NCBI RefSeq assembly: GCF_002078875.1
Contig: NC_034421.1
Coordinates: 6,772,887 to 6,836,886 of the forward strand
Direction of reading: 5' to 3'
From: Numida meleagris
Taxonomy: Eukaryota > Chordata > Aves > Galliformes > Numididae
Length of the DNA: 64,000 bases
Part shown: one piece after another, positions 1-13,300 of the stretch
Layout: every line of letters begins with the position of its first letter
Numbering within the stretch: the stretch's first letter is position 1
Program-made: the position numbers and the translations under genes
The notes under the pieces: model-generated
Told to the model about the DNA's origin: nothing
What the model saw: the letters and a program-made list of their open reading frames with translations, nothing else
The model's database searches: none

Positions 1-520
1 GTGAGTGCTATTTCTCTTGAATACCTGTCATATATTTTATGCAAGTAGTAGTTTGAAGGGTTTTACCTTGCGAAATTTTCTTAGGTGCTAAGGATAAATC
101 TGTGCAGTGAAAAATAAATGGATAATTAGCTCCTTTTTCATCTGAAAGCAAAGGCAGCAAACTCTGCTCTGACCTTGTCTGGCCATCCTTTGGTAATAAG
201 GCTTTGCAACAAGTGTAGAGCATACATTAATATGCATAGGGTCCACTACTGGATGATGCAAAATGTGAGAGGCTGTTTATGTTGAACATGCACTGCTGCA
301 AGACTCTGACAGGAGCAAGAGCTTATTCCTTGAACTATATGTTGTCAGAGTACAGACTGGTCTCATCTTCCCAGTCCAAGATTGTTCTCTTTTTGGTTTT
401 TCAACCCATCACTGCAGCATCACTCACCTTGGTAACAGTTATGGTCTTAGTAATATTGCTATTTAAAAAAAAAAACACGTGCATTTGTTGTACTAAGTTT
501 TGGATTATTTATTCCTCTAG
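1..520 (+). other. E4F1: E4F1 intron; window begins at an apparent splice donor
   Basis: The first bases are GTGAGT, a strong 5' splice-site consensus, so the preceding E4F1 exon probably ends one base before the window. The acceptor is the AG at 519-520 (attcctctag), and the next exon opens in phase 0. An A-rich run lies near 464-476. I see no other gene in this stretch. Confidence 0.6.
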
Positions 521-3500
521 CAGTCACATCCTAAGGAGCTGCCATGTGAAGGGGAAACAAACAGTGAGAATCTGCTCAGGCAGGCCATGAGGAATTCTGG
601 CATCGTGATAGAGAGAGTTGCTGTGGAAGAAATGCAGAAGGCAGATGAGCCTGCTGTAGCTGCTACAGAAGAAATAAAAAATGAAGCGGTGGAAGCAGAA
701 GAGGAGCCATGTGGGGAACAGCATGCTGAAGTACAACAATCAGAGCCTGTATGTTGGCACTTTGTAGACTAATTTCTTAATCTTCTGTGCCTGCACTTGG
801 TTGTGAACAGTAACGTAATCCTGATCACCTTGCATGTTGTCTTCCATGCACCTCTCCCTGTCCCTTTGTGCCAATTTTTACTGCATGTTTTCTATGCATG
901 TTAGTGCACACTCTCTCCTGTAAACAATATCAGTCTTTTTTTTTTGGGGGGGGGGGGTCAAAGCTGGAATATTTAATTGGAAATTTAGTTAGCAAAACTT
1001 TGTACAGAGCGGTACAAAAAACATATATACTGTACCATTTTCTTTCCAATAGACAGATGCAGAAAGAACAAATGGGTACAAAAGTTACATTTGCCCTCAC
1101 TGTAATGAAGCTTTTAGTGAAGCTGCTTCCCTTGAAACGCATATCAAAGGACATTTAGGTAAGGCTGTAATGCATACACTGTTGTCTAAAATGCACCATG
1201 TCTTACCGTGATCTTGAACACAGTGTAGTTTTCATTATTTCACATTTTTTGCCTTTATGCAAACTTAAGCCATGCAAATTCTGTTGATGCTTAGCACAAA
1301 ACATGAAAAGATCAGAGCAATTGTTTTTTGAAATTCTTTTACACTTTGTTCTAGAGCTTAACAAAAAGGCTCCATGTTTCAGGACCTGCCTGGCATCTGC
1401 AGAAGCAGAGTTTTGTGAAGGGGGCAATTTAAAGCAGCTGAATGGGTTGACAGACTTACTTGAAAGATGCCAAAGGCCATAAGAGTGGTGTTTGGGTGGA
1501 ATTCACTTATGAACGAGACAAAGCCCATACTCTGCAGTGAAAATATCACCTCCCTTCTTTTCTGGATTAAATTTTTTGTAAGACTTTTGTTATGGCAGTA
1601 CTAGGTACTTCTCTGGAAAAGGCTAAAGTGCAGTTAGCAGCACAATTGCTTTTTTTATCTGCCTTTGGCTTGTGTTCAGAGAAGGTGGTCTGTGAGCTCT
1701 TTCAGCCATCAGTTAGCAGTGATCTTTACAGATGGGAGCACTATGAAGTGGTTTGAGACTCACCTAAGTGAGTAACAGCACCATTTCATTAGCCTGATAA
1801 CGATAACCTGAGCTACTGCTGGTAAAAGCGCCGTGTTTTCCTGCTACATAGTGACGGAGAATCAGTTCCTCTGGTGCTGTAGTGATGCCATTTGGGTGCA
1901 GTAACAACTGCAGAATTTTCCTGCTTTGCTACAGCTGGTTGTCCTGCATCGGCCATGCTTTCTCTCTCTAGATTACAAGCCTTTTAAGTGCGAGGAATGT
2001 GGCAAAGAGTTCACAAAGGGCTACCTGTTAAAAAAGCATCAGGAGGTGCACGTCAATGAACGGCGTTTCCGCTGTGGAGAGTGTGGCAAGCTGTACAAGA
2101 CTATTGCACACGTGAAGGGGCATCGAAGGGTGCATTCTGATGAGCGACCGTATTCCTGTCCCAAGTGTGGCAAGCGGTACAAAACCAAGGTGTGTCTGCC
2201 TTGTGTCAGGTTTGCCCTAAGAATTTCCTTTCCAGAGCTTGGGGTTGGGAGAAGCTAGGAGGCTTCACTACAGAACAAACAAATGCCAGCTCCCCTCCTC
2301 TTACAAGAGCAGAAGATGCTTTTGTATTAGTAGGGGCAAGGGGGACAGTCTTAAAATCTTCACAGCTCTGAGGAAGCTGTTCCTTCACATATGAAAAGTA
2401 GTAATACAAACATCTCTGTCACGTCTTAGGCGAGAAGTCCTCAAACATGCTGACTTTTACATTGGAAGCTAAAATACTGCTTGCTTGATTTAGTCATTCC
2501 TTTCAGCTGCTCTCGTTCCTTCTCTCTCTGCAGAACGCTCAGCAAGTTCACTTCCGAACGCATTTAGAGGATAAGCCATACGTGTGTCAGTACTGCAGCC
2601 GGGGCTTTCGGGAAAAGGGCTCGCTGGTCCGCCACATCCGCCATCACACAGGGGAAAAGCCTTTCAAGTGTTACAAGTGCGGGCGAGGCTTCGCAGAGCA
2701 CGGCACTCTCAACAGGCACTTAAAGACCAAAGGTGAGATGGCAAAGTTTGTCTGTGTTGCGTTACGGGCAGATGCGTGCTTTCTTCCAGGATCTGGTTTG
2801 GACGAGCTGCTTTGTGGTGGAATGATCGTGATTTTTCAGGCTGTGAAATACTCAAGAGTGGTTCTAATGATCTTCATCTAAGGCCATTCGTTTATCTGCA
2901 TCTCTGTTGCATCAAAAGAGGGGATGCAGACTTCTTGGTTTTTGGTTGGTGGTTTTTTTCAACCGACGTTAATCAGTAATGTAGCATAGACCTCTTCTAG
3001 ATGGTTATTTGGCTTGGTAGGATTAAAGCCTGCTGATTGCTGGCCGTTTGTCAGCGGTATCCTGTTAAAGTTGTCTCATTAGTGTTGCATAGCATTTGCC
3101 AGGTACTTCCATATTTGTGTTGGCTACGTAAATTGTCTTTTTATGGCATTTTTGGAATTCCATTCAGGTGGCTGCCTTCTGGCTTTGAAAGAGGTGGAGG
3201 AAGTGATGGTGTCTGAGGAAAGCCAGTCAGCTGACAATTTAGCTGCAACAGTCATCTCTGAAGATCCTCATACTGTTTTGGTAGAGTTTTCTTCAGTGGT
3301 GGCAGACACTCAGGAATACATCATTGAGGTAAGAAGTGGGCAAGCAGCCTTGTTGTCCTGCACATAACAGAGGCAGGAAAATGAGGATGTGGGGAAGGCT
3401 GGCAGTAGTTAATCAGAAGGCTCAGACTAAGAACTTCTGACTATTCAAGATTCTCTGACCTCTCACACTTGCTTCAGCTTTCCCTCAACTTCAGTTTAGT

Positions 3501-4993
3501 CTTCTCCCATTTCTAGTTAGCTTATTTTGTCCAAAATAAACATTTTTTAACTCTGTGGCTGTCAAAAGCAACAATTGATGCATTTCGCTTTCTCCCTCTT
3601 TGTGACAAGGAGCCAGCTCTCATCTGTGCAGAATAACACAGTCCATTCATTGAGTCTGTTTAGTGCTGCCATAGTAAACATTGTGACTGCTACTAATAGG
3701 AGAAAAATCTGCCAGCTGGCAGAATCCTGCTGAGAGAGGATGTCCTCTTTCAGTTATTTCTGAGCGCTCTGCGTTACTGTGAAGTAGCCACTGATAATGG
3801 GATTTGGAGAAAAATGTAAGAAAGTGCCTTTAGAGTAGTTACTGCATCATGGGGGGAAACAGGATGACTTTATAAAATATCTTAATATCTTTTATCTTGG
3901 AAATACAATTTTTTTTTTTAAAATTTTGTCTTTCAAGACTGCTACTGAAGATATGGAGACCAGTGAAGCTACTGAAATAATGGAGGGAACAAGACATGAG
4001 GTAAAGCAGCCACTTACTTAAACTGCTCTTTCTGTGACTCCCCTGTAGGTGTACTGAACTACTTTTACTGTCTGAAAGTCATGCTAAATAAGTAGTTCTG
4101 CAGACTTGTCTGTATAAAACAATAATAGTGGCCATGCTGAGTTTGGCCAAAGCTCAGTCTAACCCCAGATCCTGTCAGTGAGGGAGGCTAGTAACCTGTA
4201 GGTCTTAGTACACAAGAACGTAGCTGCTGGTTAAGTAGAATTGTACTATGCCACTTCAGCCTTTGAGAAATTATCCTCTTAATGAATTCCTGAAGGCTAG
4301 AAATAGTGGTTGTTGCAAAATCAAGAGGCTCCTCAGTTGTAGCCAGCCTGTCTTGAACAACTAGGTATGCATTGTTAAGCTTTTGCCACAAACACTACTT
4401 TGACTTAATGCAGGAAGTACCTTGCTGGCAAAACATCTTCAGTAACACGAGACACATGTTCTAAGACTCTGCTTTTCTTGTGTTCATGAGAGCTTCAGTG
4501 AACAGCTGGAGGAAACAGGAACTAAATGCTGCTTGCTGTACTGCACTGCTGATCGTCAAGCATGGTTTTCAGCTGCGATGATGACTGTACTTCTAACAAT
4601 GCAACACGTCAAGAAAATAACTTTGCCTTTTCTCTCATAATGCAGGTTGACAGTCACATCATGAAGGTTGTGCAACAGATAGTAAATCAAGCAAACTCTG
4701 GTCACCAGATCATCGTTCAGAATGTCACTGTGGCAGAAAACTCTGAAGTAACAACAGATGCTGCAGACACCATCACCATTGCAACCCCTGAAAGCCTCAC
4801 AGAGCAGGTTGCTATGACGCTGGCTTCTGCCATTGGAGAAGGAGCAGTGCTGACAACAGAAGGCAGCATCGAGACAGAAGAAGCAACAGTGACGATGGTG
4901 GCATCAGAGGACATTGAAATAATGGAACATACAGGAGAGTTTGTTATTGCCTCCCAGGAAGGGGAGGTGGAGGTCCAGACTGTGATTGTGTAA
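521..4993 (+). CDS. E4F1: E4F1 transcription factor, 3' half (5' exons lie before the window)
   Basis: E4F1 is a nuclear C2H2 zinc-finger protein, known as an E1A-regulated transcription factor and ubiquitin ligase linked to p53 and cell-cycle control. Seven coding exons are readable: 521-748, 1053-1158, 1972-2189, 2534-2732, 3168-3328, 3938-4000 and 4646-4993. All have AG/GT borders and compatible phases, and together they encode 440 residues ending at TAA 4991-4993. The first exon carries the E4F1-type stretch MRNSGIVIERVAVEE. Exons two to four encode six zinc fingers, including CGECGKLYKTIAHVKGH and CQYCSRGFREKGSLVRH. The last finger ends in HLKTKGGC, so it is C2HC-like. The acidic C-terminal tail contains DPHTVLVEFSSVVADTQEYI and ends VEVQTVIV, as in mammalian E4F1. 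The fingers encoded by upstream exons are missing because the window starts inside the gene. Identity rests on my recall of the human protein and is very likely correct. Confidence 0.96.
749..1971 (+). other. E4F1: E4F1 introns around the 1053-1158 exon
   Basis: Two introns, 749-1052 and 1159-1971, flank the 106-nt exon that encodes the finger CPHCNEAF. The first contains a T9 run followed by about twelve G near 939-958, a low-complexity tract. No other coding or repeat signal is recognisable. Confidence 0.7.
2190..4645 (+). other. E4F1: E4F1 introns between the 3' exons
   Basis: The introns are 2190-2533, 2733-3167, 3329-3937 and 4001-4645. They separate the finger exons, the acidic exons and the terminal exon. 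I see no recognisable CR1 copy or RNA gene in them. ORFs such as the one at 4188-4391 on the minus strand carry no family signature. Confidence 0.6.
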
Positions 4994-5263
4994 TGAATAG
5001 CACGCAGTTACTGACAGATGTTAAACTTACTGGTTATTCCCCAGGTTGGGGAGTTTGATCAATCCTAATTTGCCATTACAGTTGTTCAGAGAGCAAGAGA
5101 GAGAATGCTTCTATAGTTAGATGGCTTAAGAGGACGGTACAGCCCTGAGATGTTTTCTGTTGAATATGGAAATAACAGTAGTTAAAGCCCTCTGCATGGG
5201 TTTACTGTGAAAGTGACCACTATGCCACATTTGACAGTTTCAGTTTTTTGTGCAGCTCCTTCA

Positions 5264-5269
5264 AATAAA
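5264..5269 (+). terminator. E4F1: proximal poly(A) signal AATAAA of E4F1
   Basis: A canonical AATAAA hexamer lies about 270 nt after the stop codon, so the transcript could have a short 3' UTR form. Confidence 0.5.
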
Positions 5270-5728
5270 GGAAATTCCTTTGCAAAGCATTTACCTCTGA
5301 CCACAGGACAGTAGTGTTCTGGTGTTTAAAAGGATTCGGAAAGTGAAGCAAGTATGTAGGGTCTCGTAAGAGATTACTTAAATTAATCATATGCATTTAA
5401 AACAAACCAAGAAAACCAAACCTAAGGAGTTCTGGTGTGCATTTACCACCAGTCAAATGCTTTCATGCCTTTAACCTCACTACTTTACTCCTCCTAAGGC
5501 ATGGTACTGCAGTATTTTTTTTTTTTTTAAATATTTTATATCCTGGACAAGTAGCCTTATGTACTGGTCTATAAAGAATGAGTCATTGTACCCTTGCAAA
5601 GCCAGACAGGCTGCTCTGAGAGCTAGTCTGTTGGTGTGTAAAGCCATAATGTACATTAATTTTTTAGAACCATATATGGATTTTTAATTGCATATTGTAC
5701 AGATTAGGCATGTAAATACGTTTTTAAA

Positions 5729-5734
5729 AATAAA
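5729..5734 (+). terminator. E4F1: distal poly(A) signal AATAAA of E4F1
   Basis: A canonical AATAAA hexamer lies about 740 nt after the stop codon and is followed by a T-rich stretch (ctacacttttcctatt), as expected of a cleavage region. Confidence 0.6.
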
Positions 5735-5750
5735 GTTATTTAAAGTTCTT

Positions 5751-7308
5751 ACTACACTTTTCCTATTATTTCTGCTGTGTTATCACTCAGAAGAACTTCT
5801 GGAAGGAGAAAAGAACAGGGCACTTAACATTGTGCTTACGAAACCCTCGTCCTTTGGTGAGTCACAAACAAGTTTTCACCCCCAAGCAAATCCCTACAAG
5901 CTTAGACTTGTGCATCTCTGCTTTTGGAGATCTTTCAAATGATCTACAGCTAACATTCCAGGCAGAGGGATTACAGAAGGTTACTTTCATAGCCATAAAT
6001 CTACTTCTTTCTTTGATCGTTAAATCAGAGGGGTTTTTTTTAAGTCCACTGATAAAGTGCTCTTTAGAGTTCACCTGGAGAAATCCCAGCACAGAAGTGG
6101 AAAACCGTATTACTGTGATACTTCTAATGGGGTCCATTTTGTGAATGCAGGAGGGCAGCTCAAGAAACAGCTTCAGCAGCTGTCAACTTCCCCTACAGCA
6201 AAAAGCCAAAAATGCAAAGAAATACTTACAGCACAGTCCGGTCTCTCACTGAACAGAATTTCAAACAATAGAAAGAAAATGAGAAATGCCAGAGGGATTA
6301 AGTTTGTAATCTGCCAGAACCTGCAGAGCTCAACGACCATTTTTTAATACTCTTTTCAGGACGCTGAAATTTTATCAGAATTCCACCATTTTAGTAACGC
6401 TAAAGCGACATCTTATTTTGAAATTGCTGAACACGGGCATCAGAAGAGATTTAGCAGCTCAGAAGTAGCACTTGTAGCTTCCTTTTTGACAGTAAGGTGT
6501 TCCATACTCATTCAAATTTGCAGTACAACACTGATTCTGCAAACTACTGAATCTAACAGCATTCATGGTTTTTTAGCTGAATATATGCAACTCCTTCTAC
6601 ATACTGTTAATAGTAATAGGTTAAACATTGGCCAAGCAAGGGTACTCACAAGAAGATGAAGCTTCCTCGAAGTTCACAACAGCTCTTTGTTAGCTCTTCC
6701 CTTGCTACTGTGCATACAGAGAGAAAGATTCACCGCAGCCTTTGGTCCACGCTTGCATCTCCATGCCAGCAAGTTTGTTTCCAGGCCCTCTAACAGCATC
6801 TCACTGAGTATCTTTATAAATAGAGTTCTGCTGAGGTACTGTTAATAAGAATATTGCTGTCAGCTGTGAGTTACTCTTTCTGCACAGCAAAGGTCTCCTG
6901 CAGGAAGATGTACGTAAGATATACCAAAGTAACTCAGGAACTCCATTTGCCAATTACATTGTGGCATATATTATGCAGCACACAAACAGTAACCATATAT
7001 ATATATTTATACACATTTAAAGTTCATTGTGTACATGTACCTTAGCTGAACCTATCTCAAGTTCAGCAAGCTTCCGGACTGTGGCTGTGTCTGAGAAGAC
7101 AAAGATGTTGCTTTCACAGCTGGTCTGAGCAGTGTTACAGACAAACTTGCAGGGACTCCAGCTTTTTCTTTTTGGAAGTCTGATCACCTTTAGGAAAAGT
7201 TTCCAACTAATTGAAATTGTTTTTTTCTTATTCATACAAAGTTCCCCGTGGCATCAAAGTGCATTTTACAAAAAGTAAAAATAAAGCACAATGAAAAGAA
7301 TAGTATCT
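5751..7308. other. convergent intergenic region between E4F1 and ZDHHC4
   Basis: E4F1 (+) and ZDHHC4 (-) end facing each other across this AT-rich stretch. The left edge is the E4F1 cleavage region and the right part is probably ZDHHC4 3' UTR. I find no AATAAA on the minus strand here, only an ATTAAA-like site near 6345 (TTTAAT on +). Several short ORFs lack any recognisable family, so I call no gene. Confidence 0.5.
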
Positions 7309-10300
7309 TCACGTTTTCTTCTTTCTTTGCAGCACTGTAGAAGGTGTAAAGATTTCCTTTAAATTCATCCAGGCTCCTTTAGCATAAACATTTTTGTAGA
7401 CAACTTGTCTGTCACAGGGCTGCAGTGTTAGATGATGGGAATGCCCGTATCTTCTGGATTTATACCACTCATTGAAAGTTCTGTTGGTTAAGGCCAAGTA
7501 TAGGTTGAAACAGCAGTATGCACCCAGTATAAGTGTGAGAAGAATAACAAAACCAAGCATGAAGACAATCCTAGGAAAAGTCAAGAAAAGGTGCTGCAAA
7601 GAAAAAATAATAACTTGGTTATAAAGTTGGGCTATTAAATCACGTGGCACGAGAGAATAGAGCATTCACTATGTATCACCTCACTGCCATACTATAGAAA
7701 GGGAAGAAGGGAACAAAAAGCAAAATGACTGAAATACAAGCGTGACTCAATCACTTTTTGCTTAAGTGTGTGAGGAAATATTAAAGGATCTAAATTCCAG
7801 GGTAGTAGGGTCCTGCTTTAACATATTTATCTCAATTATTATTATGGTCATTTCCTAAACAGTACTAAAAGAGATCATCATTGGAACACAGCCATTTCCA
7901 TGCATCAGATCTGCTGAGTTTCAGCAGCTGAAAGAATGGGAATGTGAACAAAATGCTATGAAAACAATCCAACATTTTAAAAGTATTCTCCAGTGAGTTT
8001 TCTAAACTTAAACAGCTGCGTAAGTCAGTAAAAAACTGCCATCTGTCTGCACTCTGCCTGTGAGAACAGGTGCACATTAGGATCACTGAAAGCAAAGACA
8101 CAGATAAATCTTTTTATAGTCTAATAGGCCAGCGAGTGTAAGCTTACCTGAATGAGAAAGAGAATGTCAACAGCGTGCTCTTGCCCTTGGTCATCAATGT
8201 AACTCCCGTGCATCATATTGGACAGCAGCACCACTCGGATGAGAAATGCTGTGGTGATGGTTGCAATGGTTGCAGCCATCACAGTCAGTGTAAAGAGGTA
8301 GAGGAAGAAATACTTTGCATTGAAGGCACCGATGCAGTTGTTGACCCACACACAGTGGTGATCAAAACGATGTACACAGGTATCACAAAAACCTGATCAG
8401 AAGCGAGCAACAAGACAAGTCAGTTTTTTGACTTTCAGGTAATTGATTCAATTTGTTATGCAGTTTAGGACAGCTTTGCATCCAAGAAAAAAAAATTAGA
8501 ATTCTGCTCATGATTTAGGTGATAGTGTTTTAAGTAAATTAAAGGAAATTTGACTACTTACCAGCAAATAAACATTAAAAACAAAGATGTGTACCTAATT
8601 CCTTGATTTTATTCACCAAGACTACAGCTCATTTTGCTTTCTCTGACAATACTGCCTAACACAGCATGTGAAAGGTAGAGATTGTAATTCTCTATTTTAA
8701 GTGATGATGAAAGCAGCAAATTCTGCCAGGGAAACAAGAAATCCCGAACTCAGCTCTTGGCAGGCAATGATTTTTATTTCACCTCTGGATGCCCAACAGC
8801 TTGTCTATCCCTGACCCAAAACGATCCCCTCAGAACTGGTCATTTCTGTGAGAATTAATAATAGCATGAATGGGCCAAGGGCTGCTGTGATCTGGAACCC
8901 TGCTAAAAATGAACAGCATTCTATGTGCATTGAACTGAATAACAAAACAGATGTAGTATGCATTGAAGTTGTTGATATAGAATTAATTTGGGAATGTATT
9001 ATTATGCTTGTCAAGGAAGTTAAAGTTCTTACTGCAGTGTTTTGATCTGGCTGGCTTTTCCATGTTGCACGTAGCGCACACAACGCCTTTCTGAAATAAT
9101 ACACCATCATATGCATAAGTCTTCATCAGTGATGCATGATTTGATTTTGTTATTACACCTGCAAAAGAAACAAGAAAAAAAAAGTACAAGTATTGGTGTC
9201 AGTAACATTTTTAGGTTCCATTTTCAAACAGCCCACATTCAACATGAGCTTACCAGGATTGGCACGGGAGCAGAGAATGAAGCAGCCCATGTTCCCAGCC
9301 AGCAGCAGGTAGGGCAGCAGCAGCAGCACAAGGTGGAACTCCAGCTCCCAGCAGTAAACAAACACTTCCCATGTGTATTCAGCATAAACTGCTGCTTGCA
9401 GGGCTATGTGCAGCACGACAAACAAATAACTTCTGCAACAGAAAGGAGATGGTCTAGTTAATAATCAATGTCCTGATCAACAGATCAAATACACTCAGCA
9501 AAGACTTTCCAAAAGCAAGGAGACACCTCTTTCAGGTTTTCAGGCCAGCACAGATTGCATATTAAATGTTCTCTCCACCCAGAGGCCTCACCTTCTCTTC
9601 TCCACATGTACAGTCCTTTAAATATGCCTGCTAAACTCACATCCATTATCAGCACATCCTTTGGATTTGTTTCCATCAGCTAGTCCAGTGCAGTCTCACA
9701 GTTCCCTGGGGCTGCCAAAACATGCCACAGCAATAGGCTATAAAATATTCTGCCAAAAGACATTACTGCTCCAAAAGCAACGCAAACCCAAGTAAAAGGT
9801 AATCTTAAAACACCATAGTATTTTAAGTAGCTGTTCTAAAAGGAAGTGTGGCAGAAGGTTAGCAACAGTGAACACTAGTTCCAGCCTGTCAGCAGACTAC
9901 CACCTCTGTGAGGCAAGGAGCACAACTGCTTGGCACGCTGGTTTGCTGGGGATGCATCATACTGTGCAACAACTCCCAGCAGCTTGGCAAACAGATGCTC
10001 AGGTTAAGACACAGGGTACTAAAGAGACTTTCACTTACTACACTTTTGTACACAGTTTTCTAGACTTATATTACCAGTTTGAAATAACTAGTAATTATGT
10101 ATTTTACTACAGTGCGAAGTGCATTGTAGATAAGCTCTCCTAGCCTGCTCTCTCCTGCATTCCTTTTGTGTGCAATCCAGCAAGATCCTGCTGAGTCTCC
10201 TCTCGAGAGCAGGGCTACTAGAAGTCACCCTCACGTGCTGAGTCTCACTGTGCTTCTGCATGAAACGAAACGTCCTGTGGCTGAACGAGGTGACGCGGTG

Positions 10301-13300
10301 CAATAGCACGCTGGTAGGATCAAAGTGCCTCCAGCACAAATTGTAACCTAGCAGTGACAGCTACACCAAGCTCATCAGATAATTGCTCTGTTGCTGACTG
10401 CACATTCAACAGTGAAACCACTCTCTCTTGGGCAGTGTTAACTAACACCAGAAAATCTGCACAGCAGGCAACAAACAACAGTGGCGTGCATTCAACAGCT
10501 GTATTATGCCCCTGAAGTACCTGGCATACTCGAGTTGCTGCCCCCCCAGGACAGGTATTTAAGAAGTTTCTGAAACAGATCTTAAAGCACCAGATTTTAC
10601 AAGACACTGCAAAATTCACCTTCATCCAGCACGCTAGACGTTGGCAGCTTCCCGTGAGCCACCCGCACATCCAGGCTGCTGCACTAAGAGTAACGGGACT
10701 GGAGGGAGAGAGAGCGGGGACCACCAGCTCTGTCTGAACTCATTCTGCAGCTGCCAGGGAGTTTGCTGTGATTCTCCCGTGGATGTGGTTACGGAGCCAC
10801 ATTATTTATCAAATACGTTCAGACATTTCTGGGTACCATCTTCTCAACACCAGTAACAGCAAGACAACAGCGTGGCAAACCTGAATGGGAATTTGTAATG
10901 CCCAGCAGGCACTCCTAATGAAGAGAGAATATCTAAGGATAATGCTAACAGCCCTGATGGCAGCAGTGGCAGGACAACAGCAGCAACCAGAAATATTAGC
11001 AAAAAATAACGTCAAAAGTGTTAAATAAACATGTGTTACCGTGTGTGAAAGAGCCTGTGGAGCACCTTCTGTGTCAGCCTCTGGAGCCGAGTGGGGATTA
11101 CGAATGACAGCACCTGAGGACAATAAACACACTGTGTTTGTCTGACTTGCACGCCGCTTCTACCTTGTGCACTGCTCAAACAAAAATGTAAGTTGTTAAT
11201 CCCTCAGTTATATACCACTGCAGCCGTACCACTGGGGAGGTTTTCAGGGCACACGAGCTCCTCACAGGCATGTCACTGGGGCTTTCAAAAGGGGAGTGAG
11301 GTTCCACATTCCTGGAAGCCCAGCAGGCACAAACAAATGTATCTGGGTTAATGTGTGAAAGTTATAAGGAGCTTTTATCAGGTTATAGACTGGGTAACTG
11401 GCTAAGCAGGGGATAGAACTGAGCAATTTCTGAACTACAATATGCTTCATGGGGACATCTGACAGATGTAAGGGGAGATAAGCAAAGAGATAAAGCCTGC
11501 TATTCTCCAGAAAGATACGTAAACACACAAAAACAAAAAGCAAACCAACAAACCAACAAAAAAACACCCCAGTTTCTTCAGCTACAGCTACAGCTCAGTT
11601 TGACAGCTCCACGTCTGCTTAATTGCCATTTCAAAAACAGCTAGACAGAGAGAAGAAGAAAACTGCCTGTCTTCATTCAGTGGGGTCCTCCACAACACTC
11701 TGCGACTGAGGAATTGTTTGGCTCTGCTGTTCAGAAGATGACATCTCTATAGCAACGCTCTGCTTTAGCAGTGGTGGAAGAAATAGAGCAGCTGAGCCTA
11801 TTTCTAGCAGACAGGGAAAGAAAACACAGTCACAGCTTTTTATCTCGGACGTGAAAGACCAGAAGGCAAAAAACATATGTAGAGTTGAGAAGATGTTAAA
11901 TATTTTTCTTTTAACTGGTATGCCTCTTATTGGCAGCTCAAGTTACAAGCCTTTTTAAAAGAGACCGCATAGTGCAGCAGGAGACACGCTACAGACAGAG
12001 CGACACACAACCCATCACACAACTGCAGAATCAAATCAGCTGCGTGTTAATTACGGCCTAATGTTGTATTTCCTCACATATAGAACATCAATTCCTTGTA
12101 ATTGAGACATTTCCTACACCAAAGCAAAAAGCTCTTATGCATACGATTGTGCTTGCAGTGGTGACAGAGGTATGAGCTGTACAGTGAGCACAACCACCCT
12201 GCACAACTGGAGCACTGGCAGCTTGGCAAACAGCCGGGGGTGGGAGATGTTTTGTTGCAGAGCTGGAAGCAGCTGTGCTGTGTGCAAGTGGGTTGCTTCG
12301 TAACACACCGAATACTTTAAGGGATCTCCAAGGAGCGCAGGCAAATGATGGCAATACGCTTCCAGACTTACGCGCTGCATTAATTATGCCCAGAAATGAA
12401 TTTAAAATAAAGTGTCTAGAGAAACTATTTAGGACTACCTATGTTTACTTCGTGCACACCGGTACCAATTGCATTTCTCCAAAGAGGGACCTCACAGCAC
12501 AGCAGTGCATTAGTTGCTGATTGCTACGTTTCATGCAAGTACCCATTAAGAAATGTGGGAAAATAATAACATTTCTCTCCATGGTGATGAGTGTCTGCTC
12601 AGCAAAATGCTGATACCAGGAACAAAATAGGATCAAAGTCTGTTTAGACTCTCATAAACAGCACTAAATGCTATTTACAAGTTAAATAACTGCCTTATCC
12701 CTTCCCTGGCAATATTGCTACACTTCTACTTTTTTTTTTTTTCCCCCCAATCAGATACAACTCCATAGACAGAAAAACAAGCTAAAGTCTTGTCAATTCA
12801 CTCCCTGCTTTTACAACAAAACACCAATTCTTAATCCTCTTTTAAAAGCTCCTAATACCCCCACTTTCTTTGGGAACAGCAGCCTGCAGCACTGTGACGG
12901 ACTCACATTAAAAAGCTTTCCTTAAACTACTTACTAGCAGTCACAATTCTGCCCGTGTTCATTCTCAGCACCTCCCTGTGCCCCGTTCCTCTCAATGGGA
13001 GCAGCAGACACCGCGGTCTGCAGACACCTGGGGCTCGTTCCTGGCACCCCAGGCTGCCGTGTCGGGCTGCCGCGGATCAGTACAATTCCGGCACCACACG
13101 GCAGCTGGCCGAGCAGCACGAAATACACACCGCCACTCTGACCACCGAGCAGCATTTTTTTTTTTTTTTTAATGGAGGTGATTCAGAATCGTAGAATCAC
13201 AGAATGGAAGGGACCTCACTTCGCCAACCCTGCCACGGGCAGGGACCCCTCGCTGCTGCCCAGGGCCCGTCCACGGCCTCGGGCACCTCCAGGCACGGGG

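Larger units (their letters stand above)
4994..5750 (+). other. E4F1: E4F1 3' UTR
   Basis: The region follows the E4F1 stop codon, is AT-rich and holds two canonical poly(A) signals. The distal one, at 5729-5734, would give a 3' UTR of about 750 nt. The actual cleavage site cannot be seen from sequence alone. Confidence 0.65.
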
